From contig MU867091.1 of NCBI GenBank assembly GCA_033725935.1, positions 310,001-374,000 of the forward strand: 64,000 nt of DNA, read 5' to 3'. This document shows, one piece after another, positions 43,250-56,378 of this stretch; the first letter of the stretch is position 1; each line of letters opens with the position of its first letter. A program made the position numbers and the translations under genes. The notes beneath the pieces are model-generated. The model searched no databases and was not told the origin of the DNA. It worked only from the letters and a program-made list of their open reading frames with translations. The DNA comes from Cladorrhinum sp. PSN259. Lineage: Eukaryota > Ascomycota > Sordariomycetes > Sordariales > Podosporaceae.

Positions 43250-45226
43250 CTAAAAGGTACTAGTAGCCAACCGACTTGCCGCATTCCTAGCATCAACCCG
43301 ATCCTCATCATCCTCCTCCGTAACACCGGGCAAACTAATATTCTTCCTCTCTTCGTCATCCCTATCCCCGTCTCCTTCCTCCCCAACAGAACCAACCAAG
43401 CTTCCCGATACACTCCTCGCCAAATTCGCCGAATCATGTCGTCTCGGCACGCCACTCCAGGCATCCCCTTTGGGTCCCTGAGAAGCAGCCATGGTAACCC
43501 GCCTCTGAGGCGGATGCGACTCTCTGCCCAATCTCGACAACCCACCGCTCGAGTCAATCGCCCGGATATCCGGCCTGACGCTCTCTAAAAGAGCTAATGT
43601 CCTTCGCTCAGCCTCAATCTCCCTAATAACATACTCGCGAATGGACAATCTCAAATCTGCCGACGTGCGCGTGGCCCATCTCCTCTGTTCGTGCACCAAG
43701 TTCTGGGTAACTCTTGTGGTCTTTTGGTACAAAGTAGCCTCGTGTTGTCTCGCATCTTCAAGGGCAGCAATTGCCTCGTCCACCTTTTCGCGGCGGACAT
43801 TGGAGGAGGCCTTGAGGCGATCAGCGGCGTTAAGCTTGCTTTTGGTTTGGTCTTGAGCTTGTTGGAACTCGCGAAGGAGAATTTGTCGGTTGGTAAGTGT
43901 TTCCTTGACGATGCATGCATCATCCGAATGGTATTGGAAGGGATCACCGATCGTCGTAGCCTCCGCGGTCGCTTGCGCGGCATGGTAATCACCTACGGCC
44001 TGTACAATCTTGCCGAGTTTCTTGTAGGCGTTGGCTAGGCCGGCGTGGAGTTCTTGATGGTGCATGTTTCCTAATTTCATTCCAAAGTCGGATTCGGCGA
44101 GACCGAGGCCTGCGATCCTGTTAGCAGAGTATCATGATGAAATATCGAAGCACGTACCTCTGCGCGACTTGACCAACTTGTCTACCTTGTGTCCGGCATC
44201 CATGGAACCCAAGTAAAAGAGCTTGACAGTGGGTCTGGCTTCCTTGAGTTCAGGAGTATCGTCGGGTGGTGGCGCAAACTGCTTGATGATCTTGCGACGC
44301 ACACCTGTTGCAGGTTGCTTCTTCTTCACCATAGGGCTGTAACCGAAATCGCTCTCAACGAACAACACCATCTCATCATCTCTGGCGAGCACTTCATTGC
44401 TGCAAACGTAATTGAGCCACCGCTGTAAAAGCGCCTTGACGCGAATCTCATCCTCCTCGGTGCCTGCGCCAGCAGAGGTAAGAGCTGGTGGAACAGCAGG
44501 AACAATGGCTTCGGGGTTGGCTGAGATCAAATGCTCAGCAAGCTTGATAAACTCGGAGTGGAGGCGGCGTACATCACGGTACTGGGTGGTTCTAAATGCA
44601 GGAAGATTTGTCTGTTCTTGTCAGTACAGGAGCGAAGAAACTCCAAGGTTCTCGAGCAACCTTACATATACGTCGAACCTCAAAATGGGATCTTTCCTCC
44701 CTGTGCGCTCAAGTCCAGTGATCTTCGCCTGCAACCTAAACTGTGGCGCCTGTGGTCTCCGAGCTTGCTGCTGTTGCTGCGGCTGAGGTTGTTGCGATTG
44801 CTGCTGTCCTTCTCTAGGATGCGCTTGTCCTCCAGCGGGCTTTTGTGATGGCTGCTGTTGAGGGTTCGGCGACATAGGAGGAGGTTGATCACCAGCTCCG
44901 AAGCCTTGGTTTTCCGTGTAATGCTGAACCGCGGGAACAGCCTCCTCAGAGCGGGACTCTGCCGGTAGAGAATCGCCAGCGGAGTCGGTGCTGGCGGTGT
45001 CGGGCCTTCTATACTCTTGCTCGTTACCCCCGCCAAAGCCGCCATCACCGAGCCCGTTGCTGGAGTTTTGCGAGGGATATTGGTAAGACGCTTCGGGAAT
45101 GTCGCCTGTCAGACTGGCGATACTGGCGCCAAAGCCAGTGCGGTTCTGTCGAGGAGATGAGTTCGGTGACCCCCAAGGATCTCCCTCGACATGTTGGTCG
45201 TCTTGTATTGATGCGCTGTAATCCAT
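43250..45226 (-). CDS. VPS17: Vps17, retromer-associated PX-BAR sorting nexin
   Basis: Exons 45226-44666, 44611-44158 and 44109-43250 (donors GTAAGG and GTACGT; acceptors ACAG and GCAG) encode 624 aa. Residues 1-165 are disordered, with a Gln-rich run (QQPQPQQQQQ). A PX domain spans about 165-300 (FRLQAKITGLERTG, then TNLPAFRTTQYRDVRRLHSE across the first junction). A Vps5/BAR-type helical region follows (about 345-560: ESDFGMKLGNMHHQELHAG, LLREFQQAQDQTK, VREIEAERRTL-like helices). In yeast Vps17 pairs with Vps5 as the membrane-bending part of retromer, recycling cargo from endosome to Golgi. The C-terminal 100 residues are acidic and Ser-rich. At the third exon a nearer AG exists, but only the second AG keeps the frame. 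It shares a promoter region with MEF2. Confidence 0.9.
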
Positions 45227-46050
45227 GGTTGGTGATTATTATTTGATTACGGGATGATGAAGGGAAGGGTCGGGTTCCGGACAATGATGACGTGGTGTTT
45301 GTGGTCTGGCGATAGTATTAAACTGTTGAGGGCAGATCGACTACGATCACTCGGCAAATTATTGCGGCCCGGTACTGAAGGCGCAAATAGTGGCTCGCTT
45401 CGATGATTCGATATGATGCTTCAAATGCCGCTCGCGCACACGGAGTTGATGTTCTTCGAGTAGCAGCAAGTGAAGTTGGAATGGCCCCAGCCCGCCCCAA
45501 CCAATGCTAAGCAGGAGGTGCTCCGCATCACCAACTTGCTGCCCTGGCTGCTGCGGCCTCTGAAAGGCAGGACCCAGAGCGCCAAGCCAGGTGAGCAGGG
45601 GTGATAGCGGGGTCGTCGAGCTGGTGCACGGGCCTCCATTGAGCTCTCCTCAGAAATCCATCACCTGGCGGGGCCACAAGGCAACTGAGACATGTGGGAG
45701 CTACGGGAGCTACAAACAGCCAAACAGCTTGAGGCCCTCCAACCGCAGAATTGCTTTTGTTTTGCAATCAGACCCAAACCATCAGGCAGTGCTGAGCTGC
45801 CCGAGACAATTTGTTGATAGCTCATACCATTTTCCCCGCCAAAAGGCAGTTATATGATATGGCTCTGGAAATTTAAGAAGTCGTCGAGTTCCTGGTTCGT
45901 GCAGCCCGAGTTCTTCTGTTTAAGATGCGGAGCCAATTGGTTATTTCCGTTTGTATTACATACCTGAACTAAGAGCTAAAGGTAAAAATTCATTGAACCT
46001 TTGTTTACTTTGGAAAAAACTTCATAGTCGGCAAGCAAATCAAAGTTCGG
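45227..46050. promoter_or_regulatory. Shared divergent promoter of VPS17 and MEF2
   Basis: An 824-bp spacer with the starts of two housekeeping genes on opposite sides and no supportable gene inside. Individual elements could not be identified. Confidence 0.5.
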
Positions 46051-48637
46051 ATGGGAATGTTCACAACAATCTCGGCCCTTGGGTGCCGCAATGGCCAGAA
46101 CAAGCTCCTCGCCGGGCTCCTGGTCCTGAAAAAGGGCCAATCGAGTGTCGTGGGGCGAATCAGAACATACTCCACCGAAGCAGCTCATCATGAAGCAAGA
46201 GTCGAGAGTATCAGAAACATTGGCATTATTGCTCATGTCGATGCGGGGAAAACCACAACTACGGAGCGAATGCTGTATCACAGCGGCCTGACGAGACACA
46301 TTGGCAGTATGTATCCCCTTGTTTACTGGTTACCAAAGGGATTGTGACTGACAGCTCCAAGATGTCGATCATGGAAACACCACCACGGACTTCCTCCCGA
46401 TGGAGAGACAGCGTGGCATCACCATCCAGTCAGCAGCTGTCACTTTCCAATGGCCGCCCAAATCCCTTTGCCCTCCCGGTGTGGAACCCAAAACTGTCAA
46501 CCTCATTGACACCCCTGGCCATCAAGACTTTCGTTATGAGGTCGATCGATGCTTACCCATCTTGGATGGCGCTGTCTGTATTTTGGACTCGGTCAAGGGA
46601 GTGGAGACACACACAGAGCGTGTTTGGGAATCAGCCCATCTCTCAAGAATTCCACGACTTTTGTTTGTGAATAAGCTTGATCGTGATGGAGCTTCCTTCA
46701 GACGATCAATCCAGGAAGCCGCGGCAAGGCTAAAGACCTGGCCTCTTCTCTGTCAGATCCCCTGGTGGCAGAAAGATGATCTCATCGGCGTCATTGACGT
46801 CGTCCACGAGGTTGGCTTGAGATTCACACCCAACAGTGGAAGCATGACCGTTGTCAATAAAGAGTCGATTGCCAAGGAAAATCCAACCATCGGAGAAGAG
46901 ATGGCCAAAGCCCGACTCTCACTCCTCGAAGCCCTCTCAGAACACGACGAGGAAGTATTCGACGAATTCCTCGAGCACGAGAAAAATGTCTACGCAGGGG
47001 TCATCAAAAAATCCATCCGCCGCCTCATCCAAGACGGCAAGGCCAAATTTACCCCAGTCTTTGCAGGAGCAAGTCTGCGCAACATTGGCGTCCAACCCCT
47101 CCTCGACGCAGTTGTCGACTACCTTCCCGAGCCAAACGAGAGACCGGAGCTCCGCGTAATTGCAGGTTCCAAAACCATAACCATGTCCCAACTCTTCGAA
47201 ATGGAGACCAAGAAGAAGAAAGGCCAACACCATCACGGCCAACAACCCGTCTCCTCAATTGCTCACGTCTTCAAGGTAGTAGATGACCCCAAACGGGGAG
47301 TCATGTCCTGGATCCGAGTTTACCACGGTCTTTTATCCCGAAGCAGCCACATGTGGAACTCAAACGTGCACGCCTTCGAAAAGACTCAAAATATCATGCA
47401 TGTTTCCGCCAAAGACTACCACGACATCCAGGCCTTGCACACGGGACACATCGGTGCGATGACAGGACTCAAACAAGCCAGAACGGGAGACACCCTTCTC
47501 ACTTTCCCGGGCCACACCGGCTCCGTAGCCCCCGAAGCATTCCGCAGCGTCCGTATCAAAGCGCCCGAGACGCCACCAGCCGTAGCCTTCATCTCCATAG
47601 AACCATACACCAAGACCTTCGGCGACAAGATCGAAGACGCCCTCAAGCGCCTAACCCGCGAGGATCCGTCCATCCGCTGGCACAAGGATGAGAAAACCGA
47701 GCAATTGATCCTCTCGGGGATGGGTCAGCTCCACCTAGAAATAGCCCAAGACCGTCTCTTGACGCACTACAAAATCGACAAGGAATCAGCAGTCTGGGGC
47801 GACATAGAAGTAGAGTATTCCGAAACTCTGTTGGCGCCCACATCAACCCACCGCGAGATATACGACCGCACTCTACGTGACAAGCATGGAAAAGCAGCCT
47901 GCTCTGCCATGTTGGAACCGTTGGAGGAATGCCACCACGATTCCTTGCTCGAGTCATCGTTAGAGAGGGACGGGAACATCATCCACATTTCTATCCCTCT
48001 TCCGCCCTCGGGGAACTTACCCTTCGATCCAGAGGTGGTTAGACAGCAACTTCTGAACGGCGCGATAGCAGGTCTGGCCCGTGGTCCCCGACGCAGCTGT
48101 CCCCTCCGAAAATGCACGGCGCACATCACTTTCGATCCATCAACGGATTGGTTCGGCTCTACACTCTCAACCGGTGGACACATCACCAACGCCGCACTCT
48201 TTGCTGTCAGAGCAGCAATGAAGGAAGCGCACGCCCAGAATGCTGTGGGTATCATGGAACCTTACTCGGAGTTCAGTATCCTCTGTCCCGAGGAAGCATC
48301 CAACAGCATTCAGCATGACATCGTGTCCGGGAGAGGAGGTCAAATACTGGAGGTCAAGGATCAGTTTTCCACTCAGGGAACTGACGACGAGGGGGTGAAC
48401 TTGGAGAAGCTCTACGTGCCCCCGGATCCGTACGAGACAGTGCAGAGCTTGAGAGGACCGAAGGGAAAGACGGTCAGAATGTTGGAGTTGAAGGGCAAGG
48501 CTCCCCTAAAGGAGATGATGAAGTACGATGGCCACCTGAGGAGTTTGACGGCTGGTAGACATACACTACAGCTGGATCCTGGCGGTTTCGAGCTGGTTGT
48601 TGGACATAGAGAGAAGGTGTTGGATAAGTCCGAGTAA
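46051..48637 (+). CDS. MEF2: Mitochondrial elongation factor G2 (ribosome-recycling GTPase)
   Basis: Two exons, 46051-46306 and 46362-48637, flank a 55-nt intron and give 843 aa. The N-terminus (about 1-45) is basic and hydroxylated with RTYST, a mitochondrial targeting sequence. The GTPase domain shows G1 AHVDAGKT (61-68), switch I near TTTDFLPMERQRGIT, G3 DTPGHQDF and G4 NKLDRDGA. Domains II-V follow, including GMGQLHLEIAQDRL and a late block, GRGGQILEVKDQF. Yeast Mef2 works with the ribosome recycling factor to split mitochondrial ribosomes after termination. The combination of DFLPMERQRGIT and NKLDRDGA marks the EF-G2 branch rather than the translocase Mef1. The start may be 46051 or 46057. 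The intron falls between the G1 helix and switch I. Confidence 0.93.
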
Positions 48638-51600
48638 AGCTGATACGGGAAGTTTGTTGGTGCCCCGTTGTACTGTTATTTTGACCTTCTTTCTCGGCCG
48701 AAGGTGCCAGGATGAATATAAAAAGTGTGTTTTCTGCAACCATGATTTGAAGGGTGTCGGATAGACACAGCTCGCAGGTGCGGGATATATTGAGCGCAGC
48801 TGCTGCTGTTCGCTACCAAACCAGGTCGACGGTTCTTGCGTAACCATTCTACTGCCAGACCTCTCCGTTTTGTCTCGGCTTCCAATGTCCTTCTACCAGT
48901 GTAGCTTGGCTGCCAAAAATCGGATTTCACGATACTCATCCGCTCCTCGTGTGACATGACCAGTAACAAAGTAATATTAGAGCAGCAGCGGAACATTGCT
49001 CGGGACGGGTCAAAGGCAGTTTAAGTTTCTGATTCTTGGTAGGTTACGTCCCGTCCCCTCCTTCCTGCCTTTCTTAATTATGCATCCTCGTGGGAGAGGA
49101 TGGATCCAGCGTCGTCTTGAAAGCTCGCATTCTGTCCTCCAATACCATCTCTTCTACCCGAAGATCATTTGCGCTCATGTCGACGGTCAAATATCCGACA
49201 AGACCACCACTCCTCGTTCCCTTCCCGTGCCCTCCATGTTCACCATCCGATTGTATGCGTACCTATGCGATAAGATGGAGTGTTGCACAGGCAACTCAGA
49301 CCCCTATCTGGCCGGCATACCTGAGGAGACGGTCGGCGGCGGACAAAGCCTCCGGATATCGGTTTATCATCAATGCCTAGCTGCCAGTCGTTACTCCCTT
49401 CCCGTTATGGCCTGTGTGTTGTAGGGACGGGAGCTGACACAACAAGTATGCTATGTCTCAATACTTACGTACATGGATCTTGACAAGAGTTTCCACTCGG
49501 CTTGAGACATCCGGCAGGGCCGTCCCGTCGTGGGGCTAAGCGATGAGCTTGCTGTTACTCTTTGTTTTCTTTTTCCCACGGGCCATGATCTCATATCTTG
49601 GGGTTGTTACACACCGATATCACCACAACTAGCGGTGTTGATGTGTGGAGCGGAAGCGAGCATGATTGGACATCCACATCAACATCCAATGTGTTTGTAC
49701 ACCTTGGCGTCCCATCTAGCCAAAGTCTTGATAGCACAGCTCATCCAGGTCGAGTCATCGAAGCGAATGCACGATGCACATACACCGCCGTTCTTGGTGG
49801 TCTCTATCATCTCGGTAGAGGAGGAAAAGAAGCGCTGTGAGAATCCACCATTAAATTGACCAGGGGAGTTGATGGTCTCGTCACCGTCCACAGCAGTGAC
49901 ATGCTGCAGGCTACATGCAGGAAATGTTTCTGGTTTGTTTGCCCCAGTGCAGTAGCAGTAGCAGCGTCCTCACAAGCCTATTTCTGGAGACAAAAAACAA
50001 ATCACTGTGCTTGATATCAGACTGATCTCTAGCCGGGCTTATTTCCGAGCCCTGGACAAAAGTATGGACTGACACAGAGGAAGGGCATATTTGCTATCTT
50101 TGGAAAGCATGTCCGTTTTATTGACCGGTAGCGACGGAAGCGACTTGCCTCGCAGGTGAAAGCTCAAGGCGGCGGAGAAAGCTGGGCCGATGTGACGGTT
50201 GGCCTATCCCCCGCCGTCCTCTATGCAGGTTCGACGCCGGCGGTCCGGGATTTGCAAAGGCGCAATCGGTTTGCAATAATGAGCGGAGACGCCAAAGCAA
50301 TCATACATTAGCTCTGGGAATCTCGGATATGTGTCCGTGAGCACAGACAATATGAATAGCTCCTCAAGGCACCCAAAGTCGCGAGATAACTCAACATCGA
50401 TTGGAGCCGGATTTCCTTATTGGTATAACCCAGAAGCGATGTTTCATTTAGTTGTCGTTCGTACACGGAGGCGGGAAGCCCCAAGCTTTTCAGTGGCCGG
50501 TACAGTCTGTAAGAAACTCGGTCTGCATTTTGAGCGGGATATGAGAAGCTTTTTCAACCAATATAGGGAAAATCATACCAGAGATCTGCCTTTCTGGCAG
50601 GAAACCCCTTGAAGGAGGACCCACAATTGATCAGCCTCGTTAGTGGGATGATGAAATCGTGGGGCACATCCTGGGAATCTTCCTTTCTTTTTCATGAGCC
50701 GCTGTTTGGCCAACTCCAATTTTCTCCAACTTCAACTGCAAGTCCTGGTGGGCGACAGAACATTCGATAATAACTCTCAAAAGTGCTCTTGATGGTTTCT
50801 GAAGGCGCACTCGGCATGCCTGATAAGGAACAGACACCGACGTGACCTTCCAGGCTGTTATCAGTATTCATCCGATAAGATCAAGCGTCATAGACCACCG
50901 GCAAGTCCCCGGGACACAGCTCTGCCGTGCGCTGGGGTGTCCTGTCGCGTTCTGGTCAAGATAAGGAAGACGATAAATTTGCAGCTTCGTATCTGCGCAC
51001 CTCGAGTTGGCGGCTCGATGCAAATGATGGGCTCCCCAAACAGGCTCGGTTGCTCTTCAGGCCGCCTTGCCCGCCTCCGAAAACTGATCCAGCACCCACT
51101 ATCACCTATCCCACAACCCGCGCTGCCGCGGCTCGCCATGGAATGTCCCGAGGTTGGGATCACTTATGTTCGCAAATGGCGTCAATTGAGGCTTGCTCTT
51201 TGTCAACGTTGAGCTCCCCACAATACTAGTCGGTTGTTGTGGAACTTGGTGCTCCGTTTCAGGTGCTAGAAGAGTATGGGGTGTGCAATTTAAACCCCTG
51301 TCTTGCCATGTGCGCATGTTTCGCTATAGAGCCGGCAAAATTGGTGTTGCATGTCGATTCATTAGGCCCCCCTAGTTTGACAGCCGTGGTTCCTGACCGC
51401 TAGAGTCGTTGCGACGCATTCCGTGCTCGGTGAGATTCGTCATTCTTGGATGTTCAGGTCGAGAGTTCGCAGGGCAGTTCTGGGTCCGGATAGGCCATAA
51501 AAGCTATTGGTTAGCGTTTCGATCAGTCCAGCGTACCATCGCTCAAGACGCCCTCGGGCCCCTGAACGACGCTCTACCAGGCCACTACCGGGCCGTTTTA

Positions 51601-54118
51601 CACATCCTGGTCTTCTTGTGCGCAATGTGGGATTGGGGTTACCAACGTGTGGGGTTGATGGAGGAATTGGAGAAAGGGGATGGCGCCCAAGCAGATGTCG
51701 ATCCGCCGCAGGTAGAGAGTGTAGACGACGATCTAATCTCGAGAAGATGGGATGTTCAGCGGCGAGTGGAAAGGGGGGTCCGAAATCTGGAAGAGTCAAC
51801 CGAAAACCGCAAGTCATGATTTGGGTAGCACTCGGGAGCTTACAGTGCGGAGACATATCCGTTGACGGTTGCACAGCCAGGAGCAGTAGGTATTCTCGCA
51901 TTCTCCAGTGTCACCCGAGCTGCAGGGCAGGACGCTGCAAGACAGGGCGTTGCCTAGGTATAAGCAAAAGTATACAGTAGCAGAGCAAGCTGTTGCGCTA
52001 TCGGCGGTGCGGAAGATGAAAAGCTAAGGTATGTATGCAGGGCAAATGCGAGGTATATGGTGTGGCGTTTGCAGTATCCGGCAGTCGTCATTCGTCATAT
52101 TGAATGGGACATCTGAGAATGGAGTACCTTCCAGGAAAATGGAAATGACGGGTGGCAGTGGGATGATCTGGAGTTGCATGAGCCTCCACTGGCAAGAAGC
52201 ACCGAAACCAAGCTTCTTCCTTCTTTCCTTTCTGTTCGATGCAGACCAGAATCAGCTCGAACCATGACTCTATCAGTCCAACTCCTCTTTACCGCACTTT
52301 GCTGAGCTAATAATCTCTTGATCTGATCCCAAACGCCGTTAACTCCACACAAACTTGGTTTCGCTTTTTTCAGACTTCTCCAAAAAAGAACAATCCCTGT
52401 GGATATCTCGCCCCCTGCTCAATTTCCCCAAGAACCATGCTGCGAACCCATCTCGTCCAACGAACCATTTTGATGGATGGTTGCAACATTCCGCGATCGC
52501 TCTTGTCTCTCTCTGGCAAGTGGCGGCACCCTCGCAATTCACCTCGAGCTCGGCCCACTCGATATCCGGGCTTGTATGCCCTGTTACCACCGAAAATGGC
52601 AACCAAGGAGAGACCAGGAAAAGATCATTGTCGGGCACCGCTGCTCAGGTCGACGTTTCTATTGCCTATATACTGTCATACCCCGGCCAGAGTCACAATG
52701 GCCGGGAGTTGTGTCGCCTCGCTAAACACTTGACCAGTCGGCCCTACACAGCCGTCTTCCGTCTGATATTTTCATGGCCTGTCGACGGACCACGGCTGCC
52801 GTTCCTTTGCCCCCTGTTCCCCCAACGGTCGGTCTACCGTCGACTGCGCACTGCGTATCGTCTAGGCGTCGTTCTGGTCAAGTCCCAAGCTGCGGCCAAG
52901 TACCCGTACATGACATGCATGCACTTTTGGCTGCATGGAAGCCAGCTTGCCCAGCGAACTATCCACCCCCATGCATCGAGATCCCGGCACTTTGTGCCTT
53001 TCTCGGACAGAACCATTGACCAGACAGGAAAGACCCTCGCCCCAATGTGCTCCAGTATTGCATCAGGACTGGCCTGACTGAATCCCCGGGGTACAGGCGC
53101 CTGCTGCAACTATCTCCCGAGATCAGCTTTGACCGACAAGGACATGGATCCGTACCTATCAAGGTATGGAAACAGAGCAGGGGAGAGTGTGCGGTACATA
53201 TCCCGCTCGTCCCGTATCTCTTCCTAGAGAACAGTGCTTGTGGTATCCTCGCACACCCATTGGAACCCATGGAAACACATAATTGTAGTTGTGGCGCTGG
53301 TGGGGTGCACTGGCGGCTTGCAACAGTCTCCGGCTCCGGATGAAGCTTCTGCCCATGGATATCGCGATGCCGCTGGGTTCTCTTGCCGAAGAGACGTCTA
53401 ACCTTGCATATGCCACCCCCCGAGATTGTGGTGACCCCGTCTGGGCTGCTCTGGAAGCGCATAGCCTCTAACCACTTTCTTATAGCAAAGATAACTAGTC
53501 GATGTCTGACTGGGCGAGGTCGTCATCAGGTGCCTGCTCTCGCCCCAGAAGCAAGCATCTTCTTCCCCGTTCCTGGATCTTCCCCTTGATCTCCTGGAGG
53601 CTCCTCTCTTGGGCCCCCCTGGACCGTGTTTCTCAAGGATTGACACATAGTAGCACGTCAGTGCTTTGATATCATGGCCATCAATCCGTCATTACCATCC
53701 ATAAAGAGTGGGGGTCCTGCCCGCCCGGCTCTTGCTCTCCATCTTGTGAGCATCTGCCAGCTTCTCTACACTCTCCAGACTCTCTTCTGGCTCTTTCTGC
53801 CCGTTTGAGGTCTTTTCCTTTCAATCTCTGAACAATATTCTCGCCACCTGACTCGCCCCTTCGCGCGCCTATACCCCCTTTCCTGCGCTTTTTAGGGCCC
53901 TTCGGGTATCCCACATATCCCACGTCCGCATTCACAATAGCAGAGCCGCAGCGGCGCTTCTATTACACACGCAGAACTTGGTCCCTTAGCTGCGCTTCCC
54001 CGGATTTTCAAACCCCACGGGGAATACCCCTTTTTTAAGCCATCTCGTTGGCTTAGCCCATAGTTCTCCCCCTCCTCATCCCACACACATCCCACGCCCC
54101 CGACGCCATTCCTTGGAG
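48638..54118. other. 5.5-kb region without a supportable gene
   Basis: Many overlapping frames of 60-240 codons occur on both strands, but none has an ATG start, a recognisable motif and plausible splice sites together. The longest (52355-53077) begins without ATG. I saw no transposase, reverse transcriptase, terminal repeats or tRNA. It may be a long promoter, non-coding transcripts or an eroded element. The last 300 bases (pyrimidine-rich, 53800-54110) look like the promoter and leader of the dehydrogenase gene. Confidence 0.4.
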
Positions 54119-55662
54119 ATGGCGCCCTCTGCTACTGGCGAACCCGCGCCAATGCATATACCCGCAGTCTCAAAAGCTTCAACTGTCAATGCGTCTGTAT
54201 TATTTGGTCCTCGTGATCTACGCATGGTAAGCTCGGGTCATCTGTTCTCTTTAACCCCCCCCCCCCCCCCCCTCCCACTCCCCCTTGAAGGACCCCATGA
54301 CCACCTTACACCCCAAGGGATCTTAGATCAGTTTGTTATACAGGGTCCAAGGCTTGGGGACCCTTGAGTTCTTTTCTTTTCGGCTAGCTGCGTCTGTCTT
54401 GGTCGGAGATTTTCCGATCCCTCGGGAGCTGTCAACTAACATCCCTTATCCACATATAGGAACAGCGACATATTCAAGAACCCAGCATTGGAGAGTTACA
54501 AATTGCCATCAAGACAACAGGAATTTGTGGCTCCGACGTTTCTTACTACAAGAAGTTTGCCAATGGCGATCTTTGCGCCTGCCAACCGCTTTCCCTTGGT
54601 CATGAATCCTCGGGTACCGTGGTTGCCATCGGGCCGCAGGTCACCGGCTTCAACATCGGTGACCGCGTAGCACTTGAAGTCGGCATTCCGTGCGGTCAAT
54701 GTGGTATTTGCCGCGCAGGCCGTTACAACCTCTGCAAAAAGATGAGGTTTAGGAGTAGTGCAAAGTCATTCCCGCACTTTCAGGGCACATTACAGGAGCG
54801 TATCAACCACCCAGCTACGTGGTGCCATCGACTTCCCGATAACATTTCCTTTGACTCGGCGGCTCTACTTGAGCCACTCTCTGTTGCCCTTCACGCAGTC
54901 AACCGCGCAAGTCCGACCCCTGGCTCATCTGCACTTGTCCTCGGCGCAGGAGCGGTCGGCCTCCTCACAGCTGCAATGGCCAGGCAATCTGGCTGCTCGA
55001 CGGTGACAATTGCCGACGTTGACCAAGGTCGTGTTGACTTTGCCATCGCCAAGGGATTTGCAACACATGGCTACGTTGTCCCAAGACCTCTTCATCCGTC
55101 ATCAAGCTGCTCCTCGTTATTTAGCGGTAGCAGCGGTTCTGGCACATCAACTCCTTGCGATGGAGTTATGACCCCTGGCAGCACAATCTCCTTCCAAAGT
55201 CAGCTCGATCGTGCCAAGTTATTGGCCCAAGCAATGTTGGAAGAGACAGCTTCATCCAGCCCCATGTTGGTTGATGACGAAGATGATGGGGTTGATATTA
55301 CCTTTGAGTGCACGGGCAAAGAGGAATGCATGCACACCTCTTTGTATGCTACCAAGGCCGGTGGGAAAGTCATCATGGTTGGCATGGGTACACCAATTCA
55401 GACACTCCCCATGTCAGTTGCACATCTTCGGGAGATTGATATCCTGGGCATATTCCGATATGCAAATACCTACGCCACTGGTATAAAACTCCTCTGTGCA
55501 AGAGATCGACCAAATAGAGGTGGTTATGTCCTGCCAAATCTTGATGAAATGGTCACGCATCGATTCAAGGGATTGGATAATGCCAAGGGCGCGTTTGAGC
55601 TTGCCAGCAGGACGATGGATGATAATGGCAATCTTGTTCTCAAGGTTGTTATTGAAGCCTAA
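54119..55662 (+). CDS. Zinc-dependent polyol (sorbitol/xylitol-type) dehydrogenase with internal insertion
   Basis: Exons 54119-54226 and 54460-55662 (donor ATG|GTAAGC, branch CTAAC, acceptor ATATAG) encode 436 aa. It is a medium-chain dehydrogenase: catalytic zinc site GICGSD (Cys59) and GHE (84-85), structural zinc cysteines 114, 117, 120 and 128 (GIPCGQCGICRAGRYNLC), and NAD site LGAGAVG (about 197-203) with acidic ADVD after the second strand, favouring NAD over NADP. The fold and motifs fit the sorbitol/xylitol/arabinitol dehydrogenase group, which oxidises polyols to ketoses in pentose or sorbitol catabolism; the exact substrate is not decidable here. Residues about 247-310 are an extra Ser-rich and acidic segment within the Rossmann domain. 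The family is usually 350-380 aa long. The intron contains an 18-C run. Confidence 0.88.
54255..54272. repeat. C18 homopolymer in intron 1 of the dehydrogenase gene
   Basis: Eighteen consecutive C residues lie shortly after the donor site at 54227. Such tracts are prone to length change and sequencing error; being intronic, a change would not alter the protein. Confidence 0.9.
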
Positions 55663-56378
55663 CTGCTTTCGGTTAGGAAATGAGTGCGCTTCTGTATACC
55701 TTTCGGTTTAAGAGTAACGATTATAGATAGTTTTGGGAGGGCTTAATGGGCAACAGTCGGAGAATATTGTTCTTGTTTTTTTTTTGGTTTTTTTTTCGTT
55801 AGAGAGCGAACTTTGTAGGGTTTACCAAGGCAAAATCTGTGTCTTCGGGGGTGGGAGGGTTGGATTTGGCTTGGCGGGATATAGAACAGAATATTTGGGA
55901 ACACATACCTTTTGGGATTTCGTTGCTTTTTCCTTTTTGCGTTTTTGATGCTGAGGGCTGAGAATTAGGGAGGGGGTGGGAGCCAGGAGTCAGATGGTTG
56001 TATTGCGCCAATGTCACTGGACATTTCTAGGGAATGCGCAAAGATTTGTTTAAGAGTTTGTGTGATTCACATCAGGGGATGGGAGAGGGCAGATGATGAT
56101 ACCAGTTTTAGATGCAGTTGATGTGGGTTTGATGGGTCTAAGGGAGGGCAACATTCTTGTTCGGGTTTTTGGTTTCTCAACTCTCTTCTGCCTGTTTTGT
56201 TGTTGGCGTTGTGTTTTACGGGTTATAACGGCGGATATAATCAGATTTTGATGATAAGGTATAATGAAATTGTGTGCTGAAATATCTCTTCCTGCTGCAG
56301 CAGCCGTAAAGTAAACACCTCTCCCATATACTTGTGTGATGGCCAATCTGCGATCTGTTCCTTCCTCCTGATTCCATC
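55663..56378. other. Convergent 3' region, no gene seen
   Basis: The dehydrogenase (plus) and tubulin cofactor D (minus) genes both end here. T- and G-rich sequence follows the dehydrogenase stop, including two T8-9 runs near 55780-55797. No coding signal. Confidence 0.45.

Noticed and set aside
43165..43557. 130-codon frame near the end of VPS17 on the minus strand
   Set aside because: It overlaps the VPS17 C-terminal exon in another phase and has no independent support.
52355..53077. 240-codon open frame on the plus strand
   Set aside because: It begins at a TTG rather than ATG, has no recognisable motif and overlaps comparable frames on both strands.
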